Origin: Hyphochytrium catenoides
Lineage: Eukaryota; Sar; Hyphochytriomycetes; Hyphochytriales; Hyphochytriaceae
Reading direction: 5' to 3'
NCBI GenBank assembly: GCA_900088475.1
Contig: FLMG01002914.1
Span: 3,475-67,474, forward strand
DNA length: 64,000 bases
Part shown: one piece after another, positions 1 through 8,790 of the stretch
Layout: each line of letters starts with the position of its first letter
Numbering within the stretch: position 1 is the first letter of the stretch
Made by a program: the position numbers and the translations under genes
The notes under the pieces: generated by a model
The model's input: the letters and a program-made list of their open reading frames with translations, nothing else
What the model was told of the DNA's origin: nothing
The model's database searches: none

Positions 1-1724
1 CTCTAAACTTCTTCACTTGCATTCCAATAGCTCTTCTTACCTTACTGACCTCGCTACGGACTACATTCCAGGCGTGATTAGGGTTTGGAAGTTTGATGCC
101 ACGGCTTCACGCTTTATTTGCTCGGGGACGCTGGAAGGCCATGTCCGTGGGGTGACTAGGCTCATCGTTTTGGACAACATGTGCGCAATACCTTCACTAT
201 TGTTTCTGGACTTCTTTTATGGTGTCATTTGTCTATATGTTGTCTTCCTTTGAAAGGTCCACCTTATGTGGTTCTCTTGGTGTCCTTATGGTTGATTGAA
301 GATATAGGTAGCTCGCGTGTGCTAGGTTAGCGATCTCCATTCTTGCCTTGCTGGCTTTTTATATAGATGGGAACGAAGGACAACAATATCTCACCATGCT
401 ATGCAGCTTGATCTCCTCCTCCTTAGACCACACTATTAGGCTATGGGATATAGCATCACTGAAGTGCATCAACCTCTTCTCCTCCCAGACGAATGGACAC
501 ACTAAAGCTGTCATAGTAAGCTTTTACCTGCAAAAGACGTAAACACTTTGTCCAGTTTCTGTTATTACCCCGCCCTCCGGACCCACGCGGGGTCCCGCTT
601 TGTTCCTCTTGCTCTCATTCTTTCACTGGTATATATTGCTAACTCTCGCTCTCTTGCTGCTCCTCTCCCCGACGTGGGTTCCTTCCTTTCAACCCTCCCT
701 CCTATCGAACACTACGCGACCTAATCTAGGACATTGTGGCGTATCGGAGTTCGCCGGTGAGTAATATATGACCACTTCATCCCATCGCCTTAAGTTTAGG
801 CAGCAGGGTCCCTACTCCTCCTCCTTACCTTACTTATACCCTCCCTCCTTGTCCTTGCTCTCTTGGATAGACGGATACCTTTCTTATTAGCGGCGGCCTC
901 GATGGCTTCGTTCATATATGGAACCTTCAGACATCTTCCCACGAGTACGCGGACCAGGTCGAAGGTCCAGTGACTGCTCTTTGCGTAGCTAGTGATCCCG
1001 CCAACCAACCCGTCCTTCTAGTGGGACTTCAGGTTAGTCCAAGTTATAAGAACCCGACATGAAGGGAACTCCCACGAGCGCCCTCGTTCTATTCCGCCGT
1101 CTCATGTAGCCTGCAAACCTCCCGGGGCCCTCTTGGACCTTCATTATTTCTTCTTTCTTTCTCCTCCTTTCTTTCTATCTGTGTCTCGCACTTTGGGCCA
1201 TCGCTTGTCTCTCTTATCCATCTCTCGCTTGCCCTTTCTCTTTGTCCTCTATTGTCCTGACCGCAAGTTGTAAATCCTCTGTTGATCTATCCGCTACCAC
1301 GCCGGACAAGGCATTTTGCCGCGGTTGCCTTCCTTCTCCCTTTTCTAACCCTAACTTACGTCTCTATCTGAATGGATATAGACTGGGAAGATCTTAGTAA
1401 AGGAGCTGACCGGGAATCTAGACGTCAAGTGTGACATAACCCCTCATCATCGCTTTGGCCACACTGATGCCGTGCGGCGGCTGTTACCGGGGCCAGGTAA
1501 TATGTCGCTCTGCTCGGTCTCCGAGTTACAGTTGATTTGCATCCTCTTTGTCCTATCTCTGTTCTTGTTTCTCTTTGGTGGGACTTTGTTATTGATTGAG
1601 CGTGCGATGCTCATCACTGACCGTTCTACGGGCAGAGGGTGTGTTCCTAAGCTGCGGAGAGGACGGAAAGCTGCGTTTCTGGAAGTGGATCAAGCCTTTA
1701 TCGATACTTAGCCAGCAATATTAG
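1..1724 (+). CDS. WD40-repeat protein, ZFWD (CCCH zinc-finger WD40)-like, 5' part outside window
   Basis: C-terminal part of a beta-propeller protein; the beginning lies upstream of the window. Visible WD40 blades are GVIRVWKFD followed by LEGHVRGVTRL (exon about 72-180), SSSLDHTIRLWDI (exon about 410-516), a blade around 890-1030 (GLDGFVHIWNLQ then EGPVTALCVASD), one around 1385-1495 with GHTDAVRRL, and the last blade GEDGKLRFWKW, ending at a TAG at 1722-1724. The order and wording of the blades (IRVWKF, LEGH, DHTIRLWDL) resemble plant CCCH-zinc-finger WD40 proteins (ZFWD); that assignment is inference because any zinc fingers would lie upstream. The coding segments sit in three frames separated by short GT..AG introns. 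WD40 proteins of this kind are scaffolds, sometimes RNA-binding. Exon borders are approximate. Confidence 0.7.
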
Positions 1725-2363
1725 GAAACTTCCCACCCTCAGACTGTCCCTGTGCAGAGAGTATAACTGCTACCAACCTTTCAGACCGATAAAGACAATA
1801 CAATGGTATTTTGACTCCTCTTCACTCCGACTTCTCTTTACTTGCACACATGGGAAGGCTCGAACATCCTGCAGCCTCCAACCCCTATTGTCTAGATCAT
1901 TAGCTGCGGAGATGCCTCCAAGGGTCTTGAGGACAGTTTGGGGTATCTCTGTATGCCTTTCTTGGTTGACCTTCACTTATATTTCTTTTTGGAGAGCGGG
2001 GCTATGAGACCAAAAGAGGAAGCGCATGGGTGCAGGTTGTGTCCAGTGAGGTTTTGTTTATTGGTTCGTTTAAAAGAGCAATAGCTTTTGATAATATAGA
2101 CAAGAGTACAATGGATCGATTCTAGCTGATAAGTGCATCGAAGCTACGTCTATCCATAGATAGCAGAGAGAGAACTAGATTGAGAAAGAGAGGATAAGAA
2201 GACGAAGAATCGTCTTATAGCACTGCGCGATACTTCATGTGGACCGGCTCCACATGCCTATCATGGTGGTGCAGACGAGACCAAGACTAACAAAGAACTC
2301 TATAGGGCCGGCACGGCTTGTGGTAGACCGCTGAGTCCGCAACCACAGTGTTGACGTCCCAGG
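1725..2363. other. Intergenic between convergent genes
   Basis: Spacer between the stop of the + strand WD40 gene and the stop of the - strand surface-protein gene. It presumably holds both 3' UTRs. I see no convincing coding region, RNA gene or repeat in it. Confidence 0.6.
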
Positions 2364-5300
2364 CTAATAGAAATTAGCATCAAACTCTGGCTCAAGATGG
2401 CGGCCCTTGATATATAGAAACATAGCCATAAAGAGTGTGGACACCACGGAAAGTAAGGGCACCGTGACGTAGAGAAAGACTGGCGGCAGAGTGATCTGGT
2501 CGAGACTGGCCAAACTCGTCTTCGCGTTAGCCAGCGGAGCTTGTACTCTGTTGCCCGTCTGAGGATTAAACCCAGGCTTGAAGATACCCTTATCGGTCCC
2601 TAGCCGCGAGTCTTTGGCGTCACTGTCTGATGGCTGAGGAGTTTCCAGCGTTGACGACAATGTGCCTGGAACTCCACTGCGTGTGGTCTTGGTCTCGAAG
2701 GTCTCAAACCTTACTTTTGTTGGCTTCTGTGCGTTCATTTTCACCACCCCTCTGGCTTCCTTTGTTGATGTTCCTCCGTCATCATCATCACGATCCTTTC
2801 TAGACCTGGCGGCAAAGACGACGACAGGTCGGGGCTCCTGGGTTGTTGAAGGAGCAGAAGTGGAAGAACTCCCGCGAGTTCTGCCTTGAGAACTGCGCGA
2901 TGACGAAAAAGTCCCTCTTTGATTTGGGAGGCTGATGACGACGGGCGATGGAGCAGGAGACTCTCCGTTCTCCCGCGCGATTCCAGTATCATCTTCCTCT
3001 GGCAGTGGTTGGATTGTACTCCTTTGTGGCCCCGTATCCCCTCCATCAGCAGTGGTGCCGGTAGAGTCTGAACTTTGGTTAGTTCCATCATCTGCACCCC
3101 GGTCATCTTGCCGTGCACTTGTCTTATCAGTAGTCGGAGGAGTAGAGGTTTTCTGTTGCCCACCCTTTCCACCTTGCCTTCCCTGACCTTGAGGCGCCCG
3201 CGAAGTGTTGGCTTGCTTGTTCTCCTTGCAGCCTGACCACCACTCGTCTTGTTTGACGCACTTAAGATCTCCGCAGCAGGATTTGGAAGGGAACGGGTCA
3301 CCATTTGGTTTCTTGCCGCCGCACTGCTGACCAACCTCCTTCGCACATTGGCCATTGTTCTTCTGATTGTTGCCATTATTATTCCCGCCGTTCTTCTGTT
3401 GGTTTTTGTCCTTGTTGCCGTCATTTTCCTGCTGATTGCTGTCTTTGTTGCCGCCGTTGTTCTGCTTGTTGCTATCATTGTTATTGGCACCGTTGTTCTG
3501 CTTGTTCTCCTTGCAGCCTGACCACCATTCGTCCTGTTTGACGCACTTGAGATCTCCGCAGCAGGATTTGGCAGGGAACGGCTCACCATTCGGTTTCTTG
3601 CCACCGCATTGCTGGCCAATTTTCGCACACTGGCCATTGTTCTTCTGGTCATTGCCATTATTGTTGTCACCATTCTTCTGCTGGTTGTTGTCATTGTTGC
3701 CACCGTTCTTTTGCTGGTTGTTGTTATTGTTGCCACCGTTCTTCTGCTGGTTGTTGTCATTGTTGCCACCGTTCTTTTGCTGGTTGTTGTCATTGTTGCC
3801 ACCGTTCTTCTGCTGATTGTTGTTATCGTTGCCACCGTTCTTCTGCTGATTGTTGTTATTGTTGCCACCGTCCTTCTGCTGATTGTTGTCATTGTTACCC
3901 CCGTTCTTCTGCTGATTGTTGTTATCGTTGCCACCATTTTTCTGTTGGTTGCTGTCATTGCTGCCACCGTTCTTCTGCTGGTTGCTATCATTCTTATTGC
4001 CACCGTCGTTCTGCTTGTTCTCCTTGCAGCCTGACCACCATTCGTCCTGTTTGACGCACTTGAGATCTCCGCAGCAGGATTTGGCAGGGAATGGTTCACC
4101 ATTCGGTTTCTTGCCACCGCATTGCTGGCCAATTTTCGCACACTGGCCATTGTTTTTCTGGTCATTGCCATTATTGTTGTCACCATTCTTCTGCTGGTTG
4201 TTGTCATTGTTACCCCCGTTGTTTTGCTGCTTGTTGTTATTGTTGCCACCGTTCTTCTGCTGGTTGTTGTCATTGTTGCCACCGTTCTTCTGCTGATTGT
4301 TGTTATCGTTGGCGCCGTTCTTCTGCTGATTGTTGTTATCGGTGCCACCGTTCTTCTGCTGGTCGTTGTCCTTGTTGCCACCGTTCTTCTGCTGATTGTT
4401 GTTATTGTTGCCACCGTTCTTCTGCTGATTGTTGTCATTGGTGCCGCCGTTCTTCTGCTGATTGTTGTTATCGTTGCCACCATTTTTCTGTTGGTTGCTG
4501 TCATTGCTGCCACCGTTCTTCTGCTGGTTGCTATCATTCTTATTGCCACCGTCGTTCTGCTTGTTCTCCTTGCAGCCTGACCACCATTCGTCCTGTTTGA
4601 CGCACTTGAGATCTCCGCAGCAGGATTTGGTAGGGAGCGGCTCACCATTCGGTTTCTTGCCACCGCATTGCTGGCCAATCTTCGCACACTGGCCATTGTC
4701 ATTATTGTTGTCACCGTTCTTCTGCTGGTTGTTATTATTGCCACCGTCCTGCTGCTTGTTGTTATTGTTGCCACCGTTGTTTTGCTGCTGGTTGTTACTG
4801 GTGCCGCCGTTCTCCTGCTGGTTGTTGGAATTGCCACCGTTGTTCTGCTGATTGTTACTGGTGCCGCCGTTCTTCTGCTGGTTATTGTCTTTGTCGCCAC
4901 CGTTGTTCTGCCGATTGTTGTTACTGTTGCCACCGTTCTTCTGCTGACTGGTGTTACTGTCATTCTTTTGCTGGTCAGTACTCTGCTGCTTATTATCGTT
5001 GCCGCCACTCTTTGGCTGAATAGTGCCCTGCTGAGCCGGTTTTCTAGTATCTGTGCCCCGCTGGGGACCCTCGCTTCCTACATTCTGCTTTTGCGAATTG
5101 CTGGCCGCCCCGCTCCTGCTCTGCCTGCTGGGAGCTGCAGTGGCAGTTTCTTTGAGGCTCTCTTTCTGCACTGCCACGGTAGCGGCAGCTGGCTCCTTGC
5201 AAACCTTACCACCATCTGCATTCTGGCAAACGAGTTGGCCACAGCATCGCGGAGCATCGTCGTCGCCACCACCGCATCTTGTCATCCTTGCTAGACACTT

Positions 5301-5696
5301 GCCTTCATCCTCATCATCATCCTCATCCTTCTTCTCCTTCTTCTCTTTCTTTTCCTTCTTGTCCTCCTTTTCCATCTCATTGCCCTTACCGTTCCCCTTG
5401 CCCTTAGCCTTTCCTTTCCCCTTGCCCTTAGCTTTTCCTTTACCCTTGTCCTTCCCTTTGCCTTGCGCCTGATCCACCCCATCCGCTACAGCCTTGTCCG
5501 CGGTTGGCAATGCTTTCTGAGTTACCGGTCGCGGAGCAGATCCCGGGCTAGAAACAGCTTTCGGCTTGTCGTTTAACGGGGATGGCGAGGAGTCAGTCTC
5601 TGAGCAGCATGAGAGAAGCACAGCCATGAGAAGAACCAGGACGGCCATCCAGAAGCAGGACAACCGACCCGCTCTTCGCGGTGCACTCCGTATCAT
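2364..5696 (-). CDS. Cell-surface protein with five six-cysteine (knottin/CBM1-like) domains on Asn/Gln-rich repeats
   Basis: Intronless, 1110 aa, ATG at 5696. An N-terminal hydrophobic stretch (about residues 17-30) is a signal peptide or anchor. A Lys/Glu-rich GKGKGKAKGK segment (about 80-125) follows. Then come a divergent Cys domain (about 129-169) and four nearly identical ones (about 332-378, 514-560, 685-731, 782-829), each with spacing C-x6-C-x14-CC-x4-C-x9-C, a QCGG start and a WW pair before the last Cys. The linkers are about 35 copies of an 11-residue unit like NGGNDNNNQQK. A Ser/Thr/Pro stalk leads to one transmembrane helix (about 1073-1095) and a 15-residue tail, so it looks like a type I membrane protein. 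The spacing fits inhibitor-cystine-knot folds, while QCGG plus paired aromatics recalls fungal-type CBM1 cellulose-binding modules. Binding to wall polysaccharide is inference. Long open frames in the other five frames here are by-products of the repeats. Confidence 0.85.
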   Translation of the reverse strand: MIRSAPRRAGRLSCFWMAVLVLLMAVLLSCCSETDSSPSPLNDKPKAVSSPGSAPRPVTQKALPTADKAVADGVDQAQGKGKDKGKGKAKGKGKGKAKGKGNGKGNEMEKEDKKEKKEKKEKKDEDDDEDEGKCLARMTRCGGGDDDAPRCCGQLVCQNADGGKVCKEPAAATVAVQKESLKETATAAPSRQSRSGAASNSQKQNVGSEGPQRGTDTRKPAQQGTIQPKSGGNDNKQQSTDQQKNDSNTSQQKNGGNSNNNRQNNGGDKDNNQQKNGGTSNNQQNNGGNSNNQQENGGTSNNQQQNNGGNNNNKQQDGGNNNNQQKNGDNNNDNGQCAKIGQQCGGKKPNGEPLPTKSCCGDLKCVKQDEWWSGCKENKQNDGGNKNDSNQQKNGGSNDSNQQKNGGNDNNNQQKNGGTNDNNQQKNGGNNNNNQQKNGGNKDNDQQKNGGTDNNNQQKNGANDNNNQQKNGGNNDNNQQKNGGNNNNKQQNNGGNNDNNQQKNGDNNNGNDQKNNGQCAKIGQQCGGKKPNGEPFPAKSCCGDLKCVKQDEWWSGCKENKQNDGGNKNDSNQQKNGGSNDSNQQKNGGNDNNNQQKNGGNNDNNQQKDGGNNNNNQQKNGGNDNNNQQKNGGNNDNNQQKNGGNNDNNQQKNGGNNNNNQQKNGGNNDNNQQKNGDNNNGNDQKNNGQCAKIGQQCGGKKPNGEPFPAKSCCGDLKCVKQDEWWSGCKENKQNNGANNNDSNKQNNGGNKDSNQQENDGNKDKNQQKNGGNNNGNNQKNNGQCAKEVGQQCGGKKPNGDPFPSKSCCGDLKCVKQDEWWSGCKENKQANTSRAPQGQGRQGGKGGQQKTSTPPTTDKTSARQDDRGADDGTNQSSDSTGTTADGGDTGPQRSTIQPLPEEDDTGIARENGESPAPSPVVISLPNQRGTFSSSRSSQGRTRGSSSTSAPSTTQEPRPVVVFAARSRKDRDDDDGGTSTKEARGVVKMNAQKPTKVRFETFETKTTRSGVPGTLSSTLETPQPSDSDAKDSRLGTDKGIFKPGFNPQTGNRVQAPLANAKTSLASLDQITLPPVFLYVTVPLLSVVSTLFMAMFLYIKGRHLEPEFDANFY
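3209..4705 (-). repeat. Intragenic higher-order repeat: 33-bp units grouped into 0.5-kb domain-plus-linker modules
   Basis: Within the surface-protein gene a 33-bp unit (11 codons, NGGNxNNNQQK) is repeated in tandem. Blocks consisting of one Cys domain plus its linker recur at about 515-545 bp. The modules at about 3502-4016 and 4017-4562 are nearly identical even at the DNA level, differing mainly in N/D/T/K positions and in the number of 33-bp units. This indicates recent unequal crossover or slippage, and copy number is probably variable between strains. Confidence 0.85.
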
Positions 5697-6348
5697 GATG
5701 ATGTTTTGCTACTGGAGTCTACGCCTCGTGCATTGGACTTTGCTGTTCTGCTTTCGTTATCCGACCAAAGTGGTCATACTCTTCTATGCTCAAGGTATTA
5801 GACGACAGAGGAGAGCTAAAGCCGGAAGGGGGGATTCACTAAGAGAGCACACCAAAAGATAGTGGCTGCAGACAGTCAATCAGGAGTTATATGCGTTAAA
5901 GAGGTGAGGCAGTCGGATGCGAGCTGAAGTTGTGGAGATTAGAGCTCACGCTTCCGAAGACTGCATCAGAGAAAATGTGATTATTAAGCTAAGACTGTCG
6001 GCAGCCGCGCGGCACCATGGAGAGAGAAGGGACAGGACAGACAAGGGTTAGATATGCCGTCCACCCACGCATCCCAAGAAGTGCCAGATGAGAAGAAAGA
6101 TTCAGAGAGAGGAGAGAGACAAAGAAAGAGGAAAGGCAGAAGGATGGCCTAAGAAGAAACAGGAGAAGCAGATGACTGAAATAGAGTCAGCGCACTCTGT
6201 CGTTGCGTCATGTCCTCTAAGTTGGAAACAGAAGAGGAGGAGAGACAGTGGGAGAGAGTGAGAGAGAGAGAAGAAGTGCACAGACAAAGAAAGAATAAGA
6301 GAGACAAGGAGAGACAGAGATCAAATGAGAGACGAACACTGCGAGAGA

Positions 6349-6399
<51 letters not shown>

Positions 6400-7423
6400 A
6401 GGTAAGAAGAGAGAAAGGTAGGAGAGAGGAGCCGTATGAAGAGGATGCAGAAGAGCACGGGAAGAGAAGTGAGGCTGTCTGTCTCCACGCTCGGGTCTTC
6501 CTCTGAAGAGCGATTCAACTCTCAGACAGAAGCAAAATTTCTTCAGAACGCTTCAACATGAACAGACAGAGTGGAGGAGATAAGGCTAGACCTATAGGAT
6601 AATGGGTATCGAGAGGGAGAAAGAGTGAGAGAGAGAAAGGAGGATGCGGACGTGAGGCTTGTCTTGATAGAAAAGTTATAAGGGAGCGGGGGGAGGGAAC
6701 ATGGACCGAAGAGAGACAAAAGAACCAAAACTGGATCAGAGCAATCAGATCGTTAGACAGAGCAGGCAGTGTTTGAGCAGAGATATCCACGAGTCAGAGA
6801 AAGAGTGATGTATGCAGCAGTATTAATTACAATTGTCCTTAGGTAGAGATGTATGTTGATAACAGACAGAACAGAGTATCGCTAAACAGAGCAGGAGGAG
6901 ATATATGCCCAAGCCTCTACTCATCACCAGAAATGACAGGAACTTTCGGTCCAACCCGCGTCTCTAGTATATCTCCTAAATGCAGTAAGCAAATACTACT
7001 ACAGGGCTTTAGCCACTGCTAGAATTGCGTACTATTATTGGTGGCCAGTTCCAGTTTAGGCCTGGAGCTCGCCTAAAATCATGCTCTAGCCTAACTTTTC
7101 TCCCAAGTCTGTTTGGAACCATTCTAATTCAGGATCTAGTGGGGTTTGGCTTCTTGAAAGGATAAATTTCACTGTACTGGTTTCAAATATGGAAGAGAGA
7201 TCTCTTTAAGGTGGTAGTACAGACAAGTAGGCTTCTTGTTTGAAGACCCAATTCTTCACTTTCTCCTCCTCCCTCGCCTACAATCTGCCAAAGAGTTCAA
7301 AACTGTACTGTGATGATGATTCTTTTTTCTGATAACTATGAAGGCGGCGGCGGTGGAGAGCGGGTAGATGAGGAGGAGGAAAATGTCCAGGACTTTTTTG
7401 AAGCTCTTGTTTCCTCTTCTTCA
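5697..7423. other. Intergenic, purine-rich on the + strand, no gene recognised
   Basis: Upstream region of the surface-protein gene. From about 6090 to 6720 the + strand is strongly enriched in A and G (gagaga, aaagaaag), so every frame opens into Glu/Arg/Lys-rich peptides on + and Ser/Leu-rich peptides on -. These are compositional and I do not call them genes. About 6800-7300 is ordinary sequence with no supported feature. Confidence 0.6.
6351..6396. repeat. (GA)n microsatellite
   Basis: About 22 uninterrupted GA dinucleotides inside the purine-rich 6.1-6.7 kb stretch. Confidence 0.95.
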
Positions 7424-7860
7424 CTTTCTTCTTCTTCTTCTTCTCCCTCTTCTCCTTCTTCTTCTCCTCCTCCTCCTTCTTCTTCTCGTTCTCCTTCTTC
7501 TTCTTCTCTTTCTTCTTCTTCCCTCTTCTGCTTCTTCTTCTCCTCTTTCTTCTTCTTCTCCTCCTCCTTCTTCTTCTCGTTCTCCTTCTTCTTCTTCTCG
7601 TTCTCCTTCTTCCCTCTTCTGCTTCTTCTTCTCCTCTTTCTTCTTCTTCTCCTCCTCCTTCTTCTTCTCCTCCTCCTCCTTCTTCTTCTCGTTCTCCTTC
7701 TTCCCTCTTCTGCTTCTTCTTCTTCTTCTTCTCCTTCTTCTTCTCCTCGTTTTTCTTCTTTTTCTCCTTCTGTCTTTTTCTCCCTCTGCTGCTTCTTCTC
7801 CCTCTTCTTCTCCTTCTCCTTCTCCTTCTTCTTCTTCTTCTTCTTCTTCTTCTTCTTCCT
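7424..7860. repeat. 440-nt polypyrimidine (CTT/CCT-rich) tract
   Basis: Almost pure C and T on the + strand with only scattered G (in tcg and tgc steps). It is built from ctt, tcc and cct triplets, with longer units containing ctcttctgcttcttc repeated two to three times (near 7525, 7615, 7700). The tract stays open in several frames, giving Ser/Phe/Leu runs, which is a property of the triplets and not evidence of a protein. Confidence 0.92.
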
Positions 7861-8639
7861 AGTTAGTTATAGAGGAGATAGATATAAGAAGTAACACCAC
7901 ATATTAACTAAATAATGTCGATGTAGAGCGGCAGGCATCAGAGTCTTCTAAGGAATGATGATCTACAGATTCTTCTTCTTTCATCTAGCATAGTAGACGG
8001 CATTGCAAACGATCCGGCTGTGCAGGTAGATCACTCTTACCCCTCGGGTAATGTTCTCAACAGTCCGGTACGAGCCATAGCTAACTGGTCCGTGACGTCG
8101 ATCGAGAGAGCTGCAACAACAACAGGAGGGGTCTCAACCCGGGTCTTCCGCCTTATCTTTACGTCAGACTGAGGAGACTGCCAGCGCCGCTACCTCGCAC
8201 AGACAAATCCTCCTGCCCTCATTATCAGAGGCAACCCACTATCAGAGGCAACGACTTGTTTGTATGTGCATGGCGGAGTGGTGGAGGCAAGACGACTGAT
8301 AGGAGAGGGTACGGGTTGACTTACTGCAGAGCTTTAGGAAGGCGTCTGCTGTCGATCGACAATAGAGCCGCCAAAGCATCACGATTATCTACAGACGGGA
8401 TGCATGAGTAAAGCTATGAGGAGGTACTCCTCGATTAATATGAGTAACTTTAACTCATACAGCATGACGAGTTACCCGCGGCTCTACCTACTATGACTCA
8501 TATTAATACCTCCCGCTTGACAGTCATATGAGAGTATACTCACGGGCTATGGGGCAGAAGAAGCACAGGACTCTAGACTATCAGACTCTCGCACAATGCA
8601 CTTTATTTTGAAGAAGTGACCGATCTGCAGTATCGGTGA
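7861..8639. other. Intergenic, no gene recognised
   Basis: No supported coding region. It contains the inverted repeat described separately at 8420-8513. Confidence 0.5.
8420..8513. repeat. Inverted repeat / potential hairpin
   Basis: ATTAATATGAGT at 8434-8445 is matched perfectly by its reverse complement at 8496-8507. Outside this, GGAGGT (8420-8425) pairs with ACCTCC (8508-8513), leaving an 8-nt bulge on the left arm. Further short pairings (gtaac/gttac) lie in the loop. It could be the remnant of a small foldback element; no target-site duplication was established. Confidence 0.6.
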
Positions 8640-8790
8640 CTCCAACGACGTGAAGCTTGCAAACGCCACACTTTACTATTTGGCTGATCCCTGAATGAGA
8701 AGTCGTCGGTAAACTTGTTTGGCTGTACCACCATGATAAGGATTATGACTGTCCTTGCCCGTGGGACACTCTTGTGCCGGAAACTTGCCT
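8640..8790 (-). pseudogene. Relic of a Cys-rich secreted protein gene, paralogue of the gene at 11206-11967
   Basis: On the - strand this segment aligns with the middle of the Cys-rich gene 3 kb away. Both contain the same 23-bp string encoding the ECPTGK region (here near 8755-8777), then KFTD, then a KCGxCxLxV block (here KCGVCKLHVVG, there KCGTCRLYVGS). In this copy the three blocks fall in different frames and a TAG interrupts one of them, so at least two frameshifts separate them. No signal peptide or tail could be found on either side; only about 150 bp is recognisable. It is most simply a dead, truncated duplicate. Confidence 0.7.

Noticed and set aside
3249-5472. Long + strand open frames of 90-208 codons with Leu/Val/Ile or Cys/His repeats, and a 755-codon - strand frame in Thr/Ser/Arg
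   Set aside because: They are antisense or shifted readings of the 33-bp repeat of the surface-protein gene; only the 1110-codon frame has a signal peptide, regular Cys domains and a membrane helix.
7310-7894. Two overlapping Ser/Leu/Phe-rich ORFs of 160-190 codons
   Set aside because: Produced by the polypyrimidine triplet tract; no start context, domain or composition outside the repeat.
8269-8345. Possible tRNA A-box (TGGCGGAGTGG)
   Set aside because: No matching B-box GGTTCGAATCC and no pairing acceptor stem downstream.
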